Source: Sphingomicrobium sp. (GTDB taxonomy: Bacteria > Pseudomonadota > Alphaproteobacteria > Sphingomonadales > Sphingomonadaceae). From it: DNA of 64,000 nt. Every line of letters starts with the position of its first letter. Position 1 is the stretch's first letter. The notes under the pieces are model-generated. The model worked only from the letters and a program-made list of their open reading frames with translations. It was not told where the DNA came from and did no database searches. The position numbers and the translations under genes were made by a program. Below, in pieces: positions 1 to 8,456 of this stretch. The stretch lies in contig DATCMI010000001.1 of assembly GCA_036563485.1 (NCBI GenBank), positions 1,923,501 through 1,987,500 on the forward strand. Reading direction: 5' to 3'.

Positions 1-1
1 G

Positions 2-430
2 GGCTATTCGGATCTGAAGGCCTATTTCAACATGGACAATGGCTCGGGCAAGCTGCGCGGCGTCTATGCGGAAGGCAATGCCGCCGCGGTTCCCCTGCTC
101 CGTGAATGGCTGTCGCCGTTCAACAGCATGGGCGCGAGCGCGGTCGTGGCCGGGCCAACCCGCGGCACCGACCATGAGTTCTTCACTTATGCCGGGCTGC
201 CGGGCTTCCAGTTCATCCAGGATCCGCTGGATTACGAAAGCCGCGTCCATCACTCGAGCATCGACACCGTCGACCATCTGAAGGCCGCGGACCTGCGCCA
301 GGCTTCGGTGGTGCTTGCCGGGATGCTGCTCCAGGCGGCGAACAGCGACAGGGAGCTGCCGCGCATGCCGCTGCCGGGTCAACCCGTGCCGACGGATCCG
401 TTCAAGTACGAATATCCCGATCCCAAGTAA
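2..430 (+). CDS. M28 family metallopeptidase, C-terminal fragment
   Basis: This is the end of a zinc-dependent M28-type exopeptidase, probably exported and releasing N-terminal amino acids from peptides. The reading frame is open from base 2, so the 5' part lies outside the window. The visible 142 codons show the typical M28 C-terminal half: an FNMDNGSGK stretch, a GTDHEFF segment, and an HHSSIDTVDHL motif near bases 245-280 whose histidine is the usual late zinc ligand of the family. The other metal ligands would lie upstream. A GC-rich 6-bp inverted repeat (436-441 with 450-455) follows the stop, but it has no T-tract, so it is at best a weak terminator. The family call is fairly secure; the exact substrate cannot be told. 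Confidence 0.8.
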   Translation, partial: GYSDLKAYFNMDNGSGKLRGVYAEGNAAAVPLLREWLSPFNSMGASAVVAGPTRGTDHEFFTYAGLPGFQFIQDPLDYESRVHHSSIDTVDHLKAADLRQASVVLAGMLLQAANSDRELPRMPLPGQPVPTDPFKYEYPDPK

Positions 431-479
431 GGGAGGGGAGGGCGCTAGGCCTCCCGCGCTGCCGCGGCTAAGTTGTTGA

Positions 480-504
480 GGAACGGAGGTTCCTCAGGAT
501 CGTT
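480..504 (+). promoter_or_regulatory. EcfG-type (general stress response) promoter
   Basis: GGAAC at 480-484 is followed by exactly 16 bases and CGTT at 501-504. This matches the GGAAC-N16/17-CGTT consensus of sigma EcfG, the alphaproteobacterial general stress sigma factor controlled by PhyR and NepR. The start codon at 541 lies 36 bases downstream. An 8-bp perfect inverted repeat with a 4-base spacer (477-484 with 489-496) overlaps the -35 element. The match is seen directly; its use as a promoter is inferred. Confidence 0.6.
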
Positions 505-540
505 GCACGCCTGTCTCCTCTTGGACTTGGCAGGTGTAAC

Positions 541-1128
541 ATGCGTATCCCGTATATTTCCGCTCTTGCTGCCGGAGCGCTCGCGCTCGGCGGTTGCGCT
601 TACGGCGGCCTCGGTGTCGGCGTCGGTGACCCTTATTACGGCTATGGCTACAACTCGAACTACGGCTACGGCAGCGCGGCCTACGGCTATTACGACCGCT
701 ACGCCTATCGCAGCCCGTACGGCTATGGCTACTCGCCTTATGGGTACTCGCCCTACGGCTACAACGGTGGCGGTTCCAGCATCAGCATCGGCATCGGCAC
801 TGGCGGCGGCTATTATGGCGGCTACTCGCCATTCGGCTGGTATAATAATTACTATTATCCGGGCAGCGGCTACTATGTGTACGACCGCTATCGCCGGGCG
901 TACCCGATGACGACCCAGCAGCGTCAATATTGGTCGCAGCGCTCGCCTGCAGTCACCACCCGAAGCACGACGACGAGCAGCACGCGCGTTCGCCCCAACT
1001 GGAGCGGATTCGACCGCCAGACGGCGAGCCGCGAACAGCGGCAGGCCGTCCGCCAACAAAGGCAAGCAGTCCGCGAGCAGCGCCGGGCTACGCGGGAGCA
1101 GCGGCGCACCTCGACGCGCGACGAGTAA
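541..1128 (+). CDS. Gly/Tyr-rich envelope lipoprotein-like protein with basic C-terminal repeats
   Basis: Exported protein of 195 residues and unknown function. The N-terminus is a short hydrophobic signal ending LALGGC at about residue 19, which looks like a lipobox. Residues about 20-125 are dominated by Gly and Tyr, with repeated SPYGY-type units, as in self-associating surface proteins. The C-terminus (bases 1030-1113) holds four consecutive 7-residue units of the type REQRQAV, rich in Arg and Gln and probably helical. An EcfG-like promoter precedes the gene and a hairpin terminator follows it, so it is probably transcribed alone as part of the general stress response. I do not recognise a named family. 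Confidence 0.75.
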   Translation: MRIPYISALAAGALALGGCAYGGLGVGVGDPYYGYGYNSNYGYGSAAYGYYDRYAYRSPYGYGYSPYGYSPYGYNGGGSSISIGIGTGGGYYGGYSPFGWYNNYYYPGSGYYVYDRYRRAYPMTTQQRQYWSQRSPAVTTRSTTTSSTRVRPNWSGFDRQTASREQRQAVRQQRQAVREQRRATREQRRTSTRDE

Positions 1129-1144
1129 AGGTCCGCTGGCGACA

Positions 1145-1171
1145 GAAGGGCGGCCTTCCGGCCGCCCTTTT
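1145..1171 (+). terminator. Rho-independent terminator
   Basis: A GGGCGGCC/GGCCGCCC inverted repeat with a 2-3 base loop is followed directly by TTTTT. It lies 17 bases after the stop of the Gly/Tyr-rich protein and abuts the stop of the leftward MaoC gene. The T-tract is on the plus-strand side. Confidence 0.8.
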
Positions 1172-1624
1172 TCATGCGGCTGCCGGCCGCCGAGCGATCA
1201 GTACGATCGACGTGTAGGTCATCACCTCGACACCGTCCTGGTTGGTGACGACGGTCTTGGACCGGAAGGAGCCCATTTCCGGGCGGCTCGTGGACGGACG
1301 CTTGTCGACGATCGTGCTATGTACGTGCAGCTTATCGCCGGGGAACACCGGCTTTTTCCAGCGCAGCTCGTCGATGCCCGGAGAGCCGAGCCCTGCCTGC
1401 TTGCTGTCGATCACATGGCGAGCGATGACAGCCATCGTCATCGCGGTCGTATGCCAGCCGCTGGCGGCAAGCCGGCCGAAGTGGGTTTTTGCGGCCGCCT
1501 CGTCGGATAAGTGGAACGGTTGAGGATCGTACTTTCGGGCGAAGTCGATCACTTCCTCGCGCGTGACGTCGTAGGAGCCGAAATAAGTTTCGGCTCCCAC
1601 GTCGAGGTCTTCGAAATAGATCAT
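1172..1624 (-). CDS. MaoC-like (R)-hydratase / dehydratase family protein
   Basis: A 150-residue single hot-dog-domain protein of the MaoC family, whose members hydrate or dehydrate enoyl-CoA thioesters. It starts MIYFEDLDVG, typical of stand-alone MaoC proteins. The catalytic-type region FARKYDPQPFHLSDEAA (about residues 28-44) contains the Asp and His expected for the hydratase dyad, and GWHTTAM follows. It lies downstream of the TonB receptor on the same strand, about 50 bases away, so co-transcription is possible. The fold assignment is secure; the acyl-CoA substrate is not known. Confidence 0.88.
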   Translation of the reverse strand: MIYFEDLDVGAETYFGSYDVTREEVIDFARKYDPQPFHLSDEAAAKTHFGRLAASGWHTTAMTMAVIARHVIDSKQAGLGSPGIDELRWKKPVFPGDKLHVHSTIVDKRPSTSRPEMGSFRSKTVVTNQDGVEVMTYTSIVLIARRPAAA

Positions 1625-1673
1625 CGCCAGTCCTTCGCCGCAAAGCTGCGGTGAAGCAATCGGAACGCCGCTC

Positions 1674-4151
1674 CTAGAAGCGGCGGCCGACCTTGAGCCC
1701 GATCATCCGCGGGCGCGTGTAGCTGGTGTAAATGCGTCCGCCGAGCGGGGTCAGGTTATCCGGATCGCCGCACGTCGTCTCCAGGCACTGGATCGCCTTC
1801 GAAACCTGGCCGCGGGTATCGAACAGGTTCTTGACGTAGACGTCGGCAGTCCAAGCTCCGCGGTCAATGCCGGCAGACAGGTCCACTTGGGTGTAGCTCG
1901 GCATGTTCCCGAAGACGCTGTTCTCGAACAGGCGAAGGTCACGGGTGCGCTTGCCTTCATAAGTGATGAGGCCCTGCACGTTCGCCTTCATCTGGGGCGC
2001 GACCTGCCATTCGTACCGCAATTGCGAGCTGCCCTTGAACTTGGCGGTCAGCGGCAGACGCGTTCCCGATGGTGCCAGCAAGGCATTTTCTTCCGGGACG
2101 CCATCCCCGTCGAGATCAACGTCGAGGGCGCAATTGAAATCCGCATTGGCGATCAGGCAGAAGTCGCGGGTGATCTTCGCATCGTTGTACGAAACGCCGG
2201 TGCTCCAGGTGAGGCCGGGGGCAGGGCGCAGCAGAAGATCGGCTTCGACGCCCCAGATGCGCGCTGACCCAGCATTGCGCACTTCGGTCAGGCCGTTCTG
2301 CCCGAGGAAGGACAGCTGCACATCGTCCCAGTCCTCACGGTAGCCGGCGACATTGAAGTGCGCGCCGCCACCAAGCTTGTACTTCGCGCCGATCTCATAA
2401 TTGGTGAGGAAATCGGGCTTGTACGGGGGTAGCGACCCGCGCCGGTTGATGCCGCCCGGCCGGAAGCCGCGCGACCAGGTCGCGTAGGTGAGAAGCCGGT
2501 CGTTCGGCTTCCACGTGACGTTCAGGCGATGCACGAACCCGCTGTCCTTCGTCCCCTTGTCCACGTTCGTGCATGGGGTGCCGGACAATTCGGCGGGGCC
2601 GAAGCAGGTGGCAATGCCGGTGCTCAGCCAATTTTCGCTGGCGCCGAAGAAGCCGAACAGCGTATTGTTGTACTTGTAATAGCGGGCGCCGCCGGTGACG
2701 GTCAGCGTCGGCATGACGTCATAAGAAAGCTCGCCGAACGCCGCATAGTCGCGGTCGATACGGTTCTGGCGGGTCAGCCAGATGTTGCTTTCCGTGCCGG
2801 GGACGGTGATCTCGTCCGCGATATTGTCGATGACGTAATTCTCTTCGATCTTGTCGACCTGCCGCTGGTAGAAGAGGCCCGCAACCAGCCGCAGCCGCTG
2901 GTCCGCCGGGGAAACGAAGCGCAGCTCCTGGCTCAGCTTGCTGTAGCGGTGGTTGGAGACGACCGCCTGGTTTGGGTCAATCGTGTTCCCCGCGTTGTCG
3001 AACAGCGTGGACCCATAGAGCGCGTCGTAGAAGTAGCTGTAATCGCTATAGTCCGCCTCGATATCGACCCGGCGCTTCATGTAGGCGCCCGCATAGGTCA
3101 TATCGAAAATGCCGACCTTGCCTTCAATCGTCAGCGCCGCCTGAACCCACTTGTCCCGCGTGGACTCCGGGTTGAACTGCATCGTCTGATATTTGCCCTG
3201 GATATTCTCCTCGGCGAAGTTGCCATTGGATTTCTGCCGCTGACCCATGATCGACGGGGTCACGGTCCATTGATCGTCAAGGTCGATCTTCAGCGCTGCA
3301 CGCGCGCCGGTCGTAGAGCTGTGGTTGTAATCGTCCTCCGCCAGGTCGGCATTGTTGATCGTGATGCCGGCAGTCGGGAAGACCATCTCGCCCAGCACAT
3401 TGTCGATCCAGCCGGAATCACGGCGATGCCAGCCGACGACGCGCAATGCCATGTTGCTGGTCAGCGGCGTGTTGATGAAGCCTTCGCCGAGATAGCCGAA
3501 GCCGCCGTGCGCGACATGGTTCACCTCGAGATTGGCCTGCCCATAGGTGCCGGAAAGATCGGGCTTGTTGGTGATCAGCCTGATCGTGCCGGCCTGACTG
3601 GAGGCGCCGTAGAGCGTGCCCTGCGGTCCGGCCAGCGCCTCGATCCGCGCCATGTCGAACACATGGACGTTGAGGGCGCCGCTGATCGTCGTAATCGGCT
3701 GTTCGTCCAGATAGGTGCCGACGCTCGGCAGCGAGGTGCTGTGGTTCGCATTCTCGCCCGACGCGACGCCGCGGAAGTATACGGTGTTGGTGCTCGGGCC
3801 GGCATTGCCGCCGCCGCCGCCGCCACCTTTGACGGAGAGTGACGGGACCAGCCGCGCATAATCTTCGAACTGATTGACGTGCAGGTCCTCGAGCGTCTTC
3901 GTCGTAATTGCGGTGATCGCCGCCGGGACGTTTTGAAGGTTCTCTGCGCGCTTCGTGGCCGTGACGACGATTTCCTGCTGGTCGACCGGGACCGCGCTCG
4001 ATCGATTGGCAGGATCGGCCGGGGTGGGCGAGGTCGGCTGCGATGCGGAAGCGTCCTGCGCGAGTGCCGCGGTCGGCGCGGCGAGCATCGAACTGGCAAG
4101 GAGCGTCGCCACGAAAGCCGCTCGTGACGTGATGTGAGAAGTCGCGCGCAT
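1674..4151 (-). CDS. TonB-dependent outer membrane receptor
   Basis: An 825-residue active-transport outer membrane receptor. Residues 1-32 form a signal peptide ending ALAQ. A TonB-box-like QEIVVTATKR follows at about residue 60. The plug domain (about 75-200) contains the NVPAAITAI and GPQGTLYGASSQAGTIRLIT motifs typical of sphingomonad receptors. The rest is a long beta barrel with the usual final strand ending in Phe (LKVGRRF). A run of seven glycines encoded by CCG repeats (about 3810-3835) sits in the plug. The gene follows the TPR-sulfotransferase on the same strand. An inverted repeat lies just before its start. The ligand cannot be read from the sequence. Confidence 0.95.
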   Translation of the reverse strand: MRATSHITSRAAFVATLLASSMLAAPTAALAQDASASQPTSPTPADPANRSSAVPVDQQEIVVTATKRAENLQNVPAAITAITTKTLEDLHVNQFEDYARLVPSLSVKGGGGGGGNAGPSTNTVYFRGVASGENANHSTSLPSVGTYLDEQPITTISGALNVHVFDMARIEALAGPQGTLYGASSQAGTIRLITNKPDLSGTYGQANLEVNHVAHGGFGYLGEGFINTPLTSNMALRVVGWHRRDSGWIDNVLGEMVFPTAGITINNADLAEDDYNHSSTTGARAALKIDLDDQWTVTPSIMGQRQKSNGNFAEENIQGKYQTMQFNPESTRDKWVQAALTIEGKVGIFDMTYAGAYMKRRVDIEADYSDYSYFYDALYGSTLFDNAGNTIDPNQAVVSNHRYSKLSQELRFVSPADQRLRLVAGLFYQRQVDKIEENYVIDNIADEITVPGTESNIWLTRQNRIDRDYAAFGELSYDVMPTLTVTGGARYYKYNNTLFGFFGASENWLSTGIATCFGPAELSGTPCTNVDKGTKDSGFVHRLNVTWKPNDRLLTYATWSRGFRPGGINRRGSLPPYKPDFLTNYEIGAKYKLGGGAHFNVAGYREDWDDVQLSFLGQNGLTEVRNAGSARIWGVEADLLLRPAPGLTWSTGVSYNDAKITRDFCLIANADFNCALDVDLDGDGVPEENALLAPSGTRLPLTAKFKGSSQLRYEWQVAPQMKANVQGLITYEGKRTRDLRLFENSVFGNMPSYTQVDLSAGIDRGAWTADVYVKNLFDTRGQVSKAIQCLETTCGDPDNLTPLGGRIYTSYTRPRMIGLKVGRRF

Positions 4152-4169
4152 AGATCCCCCTGAATGCGA

Positions 4170-4187
4170 GTGTCACGAACCTGACAC
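4170..4187. promoter_or_regulatory. Perfect dyad upstream of the TonB receptor
   Basis: GTGTCA (4170-4175) and TGACAC (4182-4187) form a perfect inverted repeat with a 6-base spacer, 19-36 bases before the receptor start codon. It has the size and symmetry of an operator for a dimeric repressor. It could also form a small hairpin in the leader. The dyad is seen; an operator role is inferred. Confidence 0.4.
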
Positions 4188-4239
4188 AGACGCTCGCGGC
4201 GTCAATGCTGATGTCGATGGCGTAACGAACTTTACGGGA

Positions 4240-6048
4240 CTAGCGACGCCAATCTGCAACAGTGTCGCCGAGGGCGTCGGCGAGCGGCCCGAGCCAGGGC
4301 TCGTAATGCCGCCACTGCTCGGTTCCGGAAGCGTTGATCGGCTGGCGGACCTGCTCGGCGCTTGGGGTGCGGATCGGACGGCGGGTTTCGTGATGCGCAA
4401 GGCACGCATCGTCCCACTCCAGGCCCAGCGAAGCGACCAGCCGGCGGATTTCGCCCTCGGGATCAGCGACCAGATCCTCGTTGACAATGCGCGTCACCCA
4501 TCCGGGCAGAACCTCGTCGATGTGGCGCATCATCCTGACATATTGCCGGTAGTAGTTTCCGATGTCGGAGAGGTCGTAAGTGAACGGCTGGCCTCGCGCG
4601 AAATGCTGTTTGAAATTCGAAAAGCCGCAGGCCAGCGGGTGGCGCCGCGCATCGACGATCTTCGCGTTCGGCAGGATAAGTTTGATAAGTCCGAGAAAAG
4701 CCCAATTGTTCGGCAGCTTGTCGATAAAGAACGGCCGGTCGGTGACGCGCTGCGGCGCGATGCGCTGCAGATATTCCTCGCCGAGTGCCCGGCATTGGTC
4801 CGCGGTCAGGCTCTCAAGGAAAGCCGGATAACGGCGCGTGCCCTTCTCGCCCTCCGCGCCGGCAAGGCGGCGCGAAATCATCGGAATATCCGGATGTTCG
4901 GTCGTGCCCTCGACCTTGGGGTGGGAAGAAAGGATCTGCTCCACCAGGGTCGATCCTGCGCGCGGCAGGCCGACGATGAAGATGGGGTCGGGCGAGGGGC
5001 AGCCGAAACCCTTTCGCTCCGCAAAGAATTCAGGTGTCAGCACGGAGATCGACCGATCGACCTGCCGCTCGATCTCACCCGGATCGTAATCGAGTGCAGT
5101 GCGCCGCTCGCGGTTCGCCGTTTCATAATGCGCGAAGCTTTTCGCCCACTGCGCGCGGTCCTCCATCGCTTTGCCTAGCGCGAAGTTCAGGTGAACCTCG
5201 TTCTCCGGGGTCAAACCTTCATGCGCGAGTGCTTGCCTCATCGCGTCGACTTCGCGGTCCGAAAAGCGGAAGGTCTTGAGGTTCGCGAGGCTCCACCAGA
5301 TTTCACCGAACTCGGGACGCAACTCGGCGCCCTTGCGATAAGCGGCGATCGCTTCGTCGACGCGCCCCAAAGTGCGCAGATTGTGACCGACGCTCATCCA
5401 GATGCGCGGGTCACCGGGGTGCCGTTCGAGCACCTGCCGGTAGAGCGCAATGGCTTCCTCGTGACCGCCGAGCCGCCCGACGGCGGCTGCGCGCAAGCTG
5501 GAGTGCGCCAGATCCGATTCGCCTTGGGCGGTGATGCGGTCGAGTTCCTCGAGCGCTTCAGCGGGGCGCTGCTGCTTGTAAAGGACGGTCGCAAGGTTCG
5601 CGCGGGCGGCGGTGAAGGCAGGCGCAAGCTCGAGAGCTCGGCGCAGCAGGTTTTCGGCATCGCCAAGCCGCCCAATCCGCGCCGCTAGCTCGGCCATCAT
5701 GCGGATCGCGGCAACGTCAGTCGGACGCCGCTTGAGCACGGGCCGCAAGATGCTCTCCGCGAGCGGCAGGTCGTTGTCGACGAGTGCGGACGCTGCCGAG
5801 ATCAGCTCTGGGTCTCGAACGGACGCGCTGATCGCCGAAAGCTCCGCCTCGGTTGCGCCGTCATCATCGCCCAAGAGGCGAAGCGCGGTGCCGAGCAGCC
5901 GGTAAGCTTCAGCGCATTCGGGCGCTCCGGCGAGGACCTCACGCGCCTTCTCCGCCGCCCGCTCCGGCCGGTCCGGGAGCAATTGCCGGCAGTCCGCGAG
6001 GGCAGAAGCGAGGTTCAGTGCAGGCGCGGCGCTCGAAGCTGCGTTCAT
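4240..6048 (-). CDS. TPR-repeat sulfotransferase family protein
   Basis: A 602-residue two-domain protein. The N-terminal half (about 15-280) is a series of tetratricopeptide repeats (AYRLLG, AAIRMMAELAARIGRLGDAE, IWMSVGHNLRTLGRVDEAI and similar). The C-terminal half is a PAPS-dependent sulfotransferase: IFIVGLPRAGSTLVEQIL at about residue 352 is the 5'-phosphosulfate-binding loop, and later KLPNNWAFLGL and DARRHP fit the 3'-phosphate region. No signal peptide is seen. This TPR-sulfotransferase type is often found beside TonB-dependent receptors in sphingomonads and caulobacters, as here. The acceptor molecule is unknown. Confidence 0.9.
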   Translation of the reverse strand: MNAASSAAPALNLASALADCRQLLPDRPERAAEKAREVLAGAPECAEAYRLLGTALRLLGDDDGATEAELSAISASVRDPELISAASALVDNDLPLAESILRPVLKRRPTDVAAIRMMAELAARIGRLGDAENLLRRALELAPAFTAARANLATVLYKQQRPAEALEELDRITAQGESDLAHSSLRAAAVGRLGGHEEAIALYRQVLERHPGDPRIWMSVGHNLRTLGRVDEAIAAYRKGAELRPEFGEIWWSLANLKTFRFSDREVDAMRQALAHEGLTPENEVHLNFALGKAMEDRAQWAKSFAHYETANRERRTALDYDPGEIERQVDRSISVLTPEFFAERKGFGCPSPDPIFIVGLPRAGSTLVEQILSSHPKVEGTTEHPDIPMISRRLAGAEGEKGTRRYPAFLESLTADQCRALGEEYLQRIAPQRVTDRPFFIDKLPNNWAFLGLIKLILPNAKIVDARRHPLACGFSNFKQHFARGQPFTYDLSDIGNYYRQYVRMMRHIDEVLPGWVTRIVNEDLVADPEGEIRRLVASLGLEWDDACLAHHETRRPIRTPSAEQVRQPINASGTEQWRHYEPWLGPLADALGDTVADWRR

Positions 6049-6121
6049 GCGCTGGAGCCTAGCCGCTGCTGGTCAGCCGGCAAGTGGCAACGCTGCGCGG
6101 GCTCGTAAGTTTGATCGGCCA

Positions 6122-6760
6122 ATGACTAGCGAACGCAACCTGAGCTGGACCCACGTAGGCGCGATCGTCGTCCTCGCGGCGCTATGGCTCAGCATGCTGC
6201 TCCTCGGCACGGGCTCGGTCGACCAGACGATCTACCGCGCAATGTATGTCGGCGGCGATCCGGTGCTGGTCGGCATCGCCAGGTTCTTCACCGAACTCGG
6301 CGAGCCGACGTTCCTGATCGCCGCCGGCGTCGCGTGCTGGCTCTGGCTCTGGTATGCCGGACGCGCGCGGCTCGGCCTCGTGCTGCTCGCAATCGCGCTG
6401 CTCGGGCGCGGGCTCAGCCAGATACAGAAATATTGGTTCGGGCGACCGCGTCCCGACCTCAACGAACATCTGGTCCTGGTGAAGACGCAGTCTTTCCCGA
6501 GCGGCCACGCGAACAGTTCGATGATCTTCTTCCTGACCCTGGCGCTGGCGCTTGCGGGCGGCACGAAATGGGCGAGGCCGGCGGCAGTCGCAGCAATCCT
6601 CACTTCGCTGTGCGTCGGGACCAGTCGAGTGATGCTCGGCGTCCATTGGCCGAGCGATGTGATCGGCGGCTGGTCCTTCGGCTTGCTCTGGGTCCTGCTG
6701 ACCCTTCGCCCCGCCGAGCGCCTGTTTGCCGGGCCGCGGGTTAGCGCCCCTAAACGTTGA
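6122..6760 (+). CDS. PAP2-family membrane phosphatase
   Basis: A 212-residue integral membrane phosphatase of the phosphatidic acid phosphatase 2 superfamily. All three catalytic motifs are present: [16 protein letters not shown], and [12 protein letters not shown] with its His and Asp. About five or six membrane segments surround them. The start at 6122 (MTSERNLSW) is preferred over an in-frame ATG at 6047, which would overlap the divergent sulfotransferase start and add a non-hydrophobic extension. It converges on ychF with an 11-base overlap. Substrates of such proteins include lipid phosphates and undecaprenyl diphosphate; which applies here is open. Confidence 0.9.
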   Translation: MTSERNLSWTHVGAIVVLAALWLSMLLLGTGSVDQTIYRAMYVGGDPVLVGIARFFTELGEPTFLIAAGVACWLWLWYAGRARLGLVLLAIALLGRGLSQIQKYWFGRPRPDLNEHLVLVKTQSFPSGHANSSMIFFLTLALALAGGTKWARPAAVAAILTSLCVGTSRVMLGVHWPSDVIGGWSFGLLWVLLTLRPAERLFAGPRVSAPKR

Positions 6761-7850
6761 AGCGGAACAGCAGGACGTCGCCGTCCTGCACCACATATTC
6801 CTTGCCTTCCGCGCGCATCTTGCCGGCGTCCTTGGCGCCTGCTTCGCCACCGCAGGCAACGAAATCTTGGAACCCGATCGTCTCGGCGCGGATGAAGCCG
6901 CGCTCGAAGTCGCTGTGGATCTCGCCCGCCGCTTCAGGTGCCTTGGCGCCCTTGCGAACGGTCCAGGCCCGCGCTTCCTTGGGTCCGGCCGTGAAGAAGG
7001 TGATCAAGCCGAGCAGCTCGTAACCGGCGCGGATGATGCGCGAGAGACCGGTTTCCTCAAGCCCGAGGTCGGCGAGGAAGGCATCCCGCTCGTCCGCCGG
7101 CAAGGTCGCGATCTCCGCCTCGATCGCCGCTGAGACGACCACCGAGACGGCGTCTTCCGCAGCCGCTTTCGTTGCGACCTTCTCCGACAGCGCATTGCCA
7201 GTCGCTGCGTCACCCTCGTCGACGTTGCACACGTAAAGCACCGGCTTGGCGGTCAGGAGCTGCGCGCGCTTTAGCGCCTTTTCCTCTTCGACGTCCTTTG
7301 GCTGGGTTAGCCGCGCTGGCTTTGACGCCCGCAGCAACTCGAGCGCCTGGCCGAGCACCGACGCTTCGATCTTCGCTTCCTTGTCGCCCTGCTGAGCCTT
7401 CTTCGCGAGGTTCGGCACGCGCCGCTCAAGGCTTTCCAGGTCAGCGAGCATCAGCTCTGTTTCGACAGTCTCCGCGTCGGCGATGGGGTCGACCCGGCCC
7501 TCCACATGGGTGACATCGCCTTCTTCGAAGCAGCGCAGGACATGGACGATCGCGTCCACCTCGCGGATATTGGCGAGGAACTGGTTGCCCAAGCCTTCGC
7601 CCTGGCTGGCGCCCCGAACCAGGCCGGCAATGTCGACGAACTCGATCTGCGTTTCGATTTCCTGCGCCGACTTGGCGATCTCGGCGATCTTGTCGAGCCG
7701 GGGGTCAGGCACGGCAACGCGGCCGACGTTCGGCTCGATCGTGCAGAACGGATAGTTGGCGGCCTGCGCCGCGGCCGTTTCGGTCAAGGCGTTGAAAAGC
7801 GTAGATTTGCCGACGTTCGGCAGGCCGACGATGCCGCAGCGGAAGCCCAT
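6750..7850 (-). CDS. ychF: Redox-regulated ATPase YchF (Obg family)
   Basis: A 366-residue OBG-family P-loop protein that binds ribosomes and prefers ATP to GTP. The P-loop is [14 protein letters not shown] near the N-terminus, followed by a coiled-coil helical domain and a C-terminal TGS domain ([11 protein letters not shown], then [12 protein letters not shown]). Length and domain order match the family. It is the last gene of the leftward block rplY, pth, 2OG oxygenase, ychF, and pth-ychF linkage is common in bacteria. The start ATG at 7850 gives the conserved [12 protein letters not shown]. Confidence 0.98.
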   Translation of the reverse strand: MGFRCGIVGLPNVGKSTLFNALTETAAAQAANYPFCTIEPNVGRVAVPDPRLDKIAEIAKSAQEIETQIEFVDIAGLVRGASQGEGLGNQFLANIREVDAIVHVLRCFEEGDVTHVEGRVDPIADAETVETELMLADLESLERRVPNLAKKAQQGDKEAKIEASVLGQALELLRASKPARLTQPKDVEEEKALKRAQLLTAKPVLYVCNVDEGDAATGNALSEKVATKAAAEDAVSVVVSAAIEAEIATLPADERDAFLADLGLEETGLSRIIRAGYELLGLITFFTAGPKEARAWTVRKGAKAPEAAGEIHSDFERGFIRAETIGFQDFVACGGEAGAKDAGKMRAEGKEYVVQDGDVLLFRFNV

Positions 7851-7883
7851 TGATTGTCCTTGAATTTAGGGGTTGGCCGCCCC

Positions 7884-8456
7884 TTAGGCGAAGTTGAACG
7901 AAATGCTCAACCGTTCGCCCTTGGCGGTGCCGGGGAGAACCTCGTGACGAAGCCAGCTTTCCCACAGCAGCAGCAGCCCGGCCCGAGGCTCGACGATGAC
8001 GAAGGTGTCGGCGCGTTGCGGCGCCGCCATCATCAGCGGCAGCCGGGGATCTTCGAAGCGGATGGCTCCAGACCCCCGCGGCACTTCGACATAAAGCGTG
8101 CCTGATAGGATGCTGTGCGGGTGGATATGAGCGCTATGGTGCCCGCCGCCCTTCAAGAGGTTGACCCACAGGCTGTCCAGCTTCGGCTTCACCTCCCATG
8201 CAAGCTCAGCCGCGAACAAGCGGGCGTGGCGAGTGAGGAGCTTCGCCAGCTCGGCGAACGCGGGGTCGCGGCGGGGGAGGTCGTCGAGCGAAGAGTAACT
8301 GGTGTAGCCGCGGTAAGCGTGATCCTTGGACCAGCGGCGGCCCGCTTGATCGTCCTCGGCAAGGCTGCGGATCGAATGCGCAAGCTCATCGAGGAGCGGG
8401 CCAAGTTCGAGATCCGCCTCGTACAGCTGCGTCGGAAACACCGAGCGGACGGCCAT
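7884..8456 (-). CDS. TIGR02466-type putative 2-oxoglutarate/Fe(II) oxygenase
   Basis: A 190-residue protein with a compact double-stranded beta-helix oxygenase pattern. The motif HHSAHIHPHSILSGTLYV (about residues 107-124) supplies metal-binding histidines. SWLRHEVLPGTAKGERLSIS near the C-terminus supplies the distal His and the Arg expected to hold 2-oxoglutarate. This matches the uncharacterised family TIGR02466. The start at 8456 overlaps the pth stop by one base (TGATG), so the two are probably translationally coupled. A longer in-frame version starting at 8519 would run into pth and is unlikely. Its place among translation genes hints at a ribosome- or tRNA-related substrate, which is inference. 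Confidence 0.8.
   Translation of the reverse strand: MAVRSVFPTQLYEADLELGPLLDELAHSIRSLAEDDQAGRRWSKDHAYRGYTSYSSLDDLPRRDPAFAELAKLLTRHARLFAAELAWEVKPKLDSLWVNLLKGGGHHSAHIHPHSILSGTLYVEVPRGSGAIRFEDPRLPLMMAAPQRADTFVIVEPRAGLLLLWESWLRHEVLPGTAKGERLSISFNFA

Noticed and set aside
3810-3835. CCG trinucleotide repeat
   Set aside because: It encodes a poly-glycine run inside the receptor plug. It could vary in length, but nothing shows phase variation because changes of three bases keep the frame.
2529-3842. Long open frame on the plus strand opposite the TonB receptor
   Set aside because: It is antisense to a clear receptor, is Arg/Ala/Val-rich without domains, and has the composition expected from reading GC-rich codons backwards. 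The same holds for long frames at 13578-15260, 16433-18118, 29583-30782 and 56241-57743.
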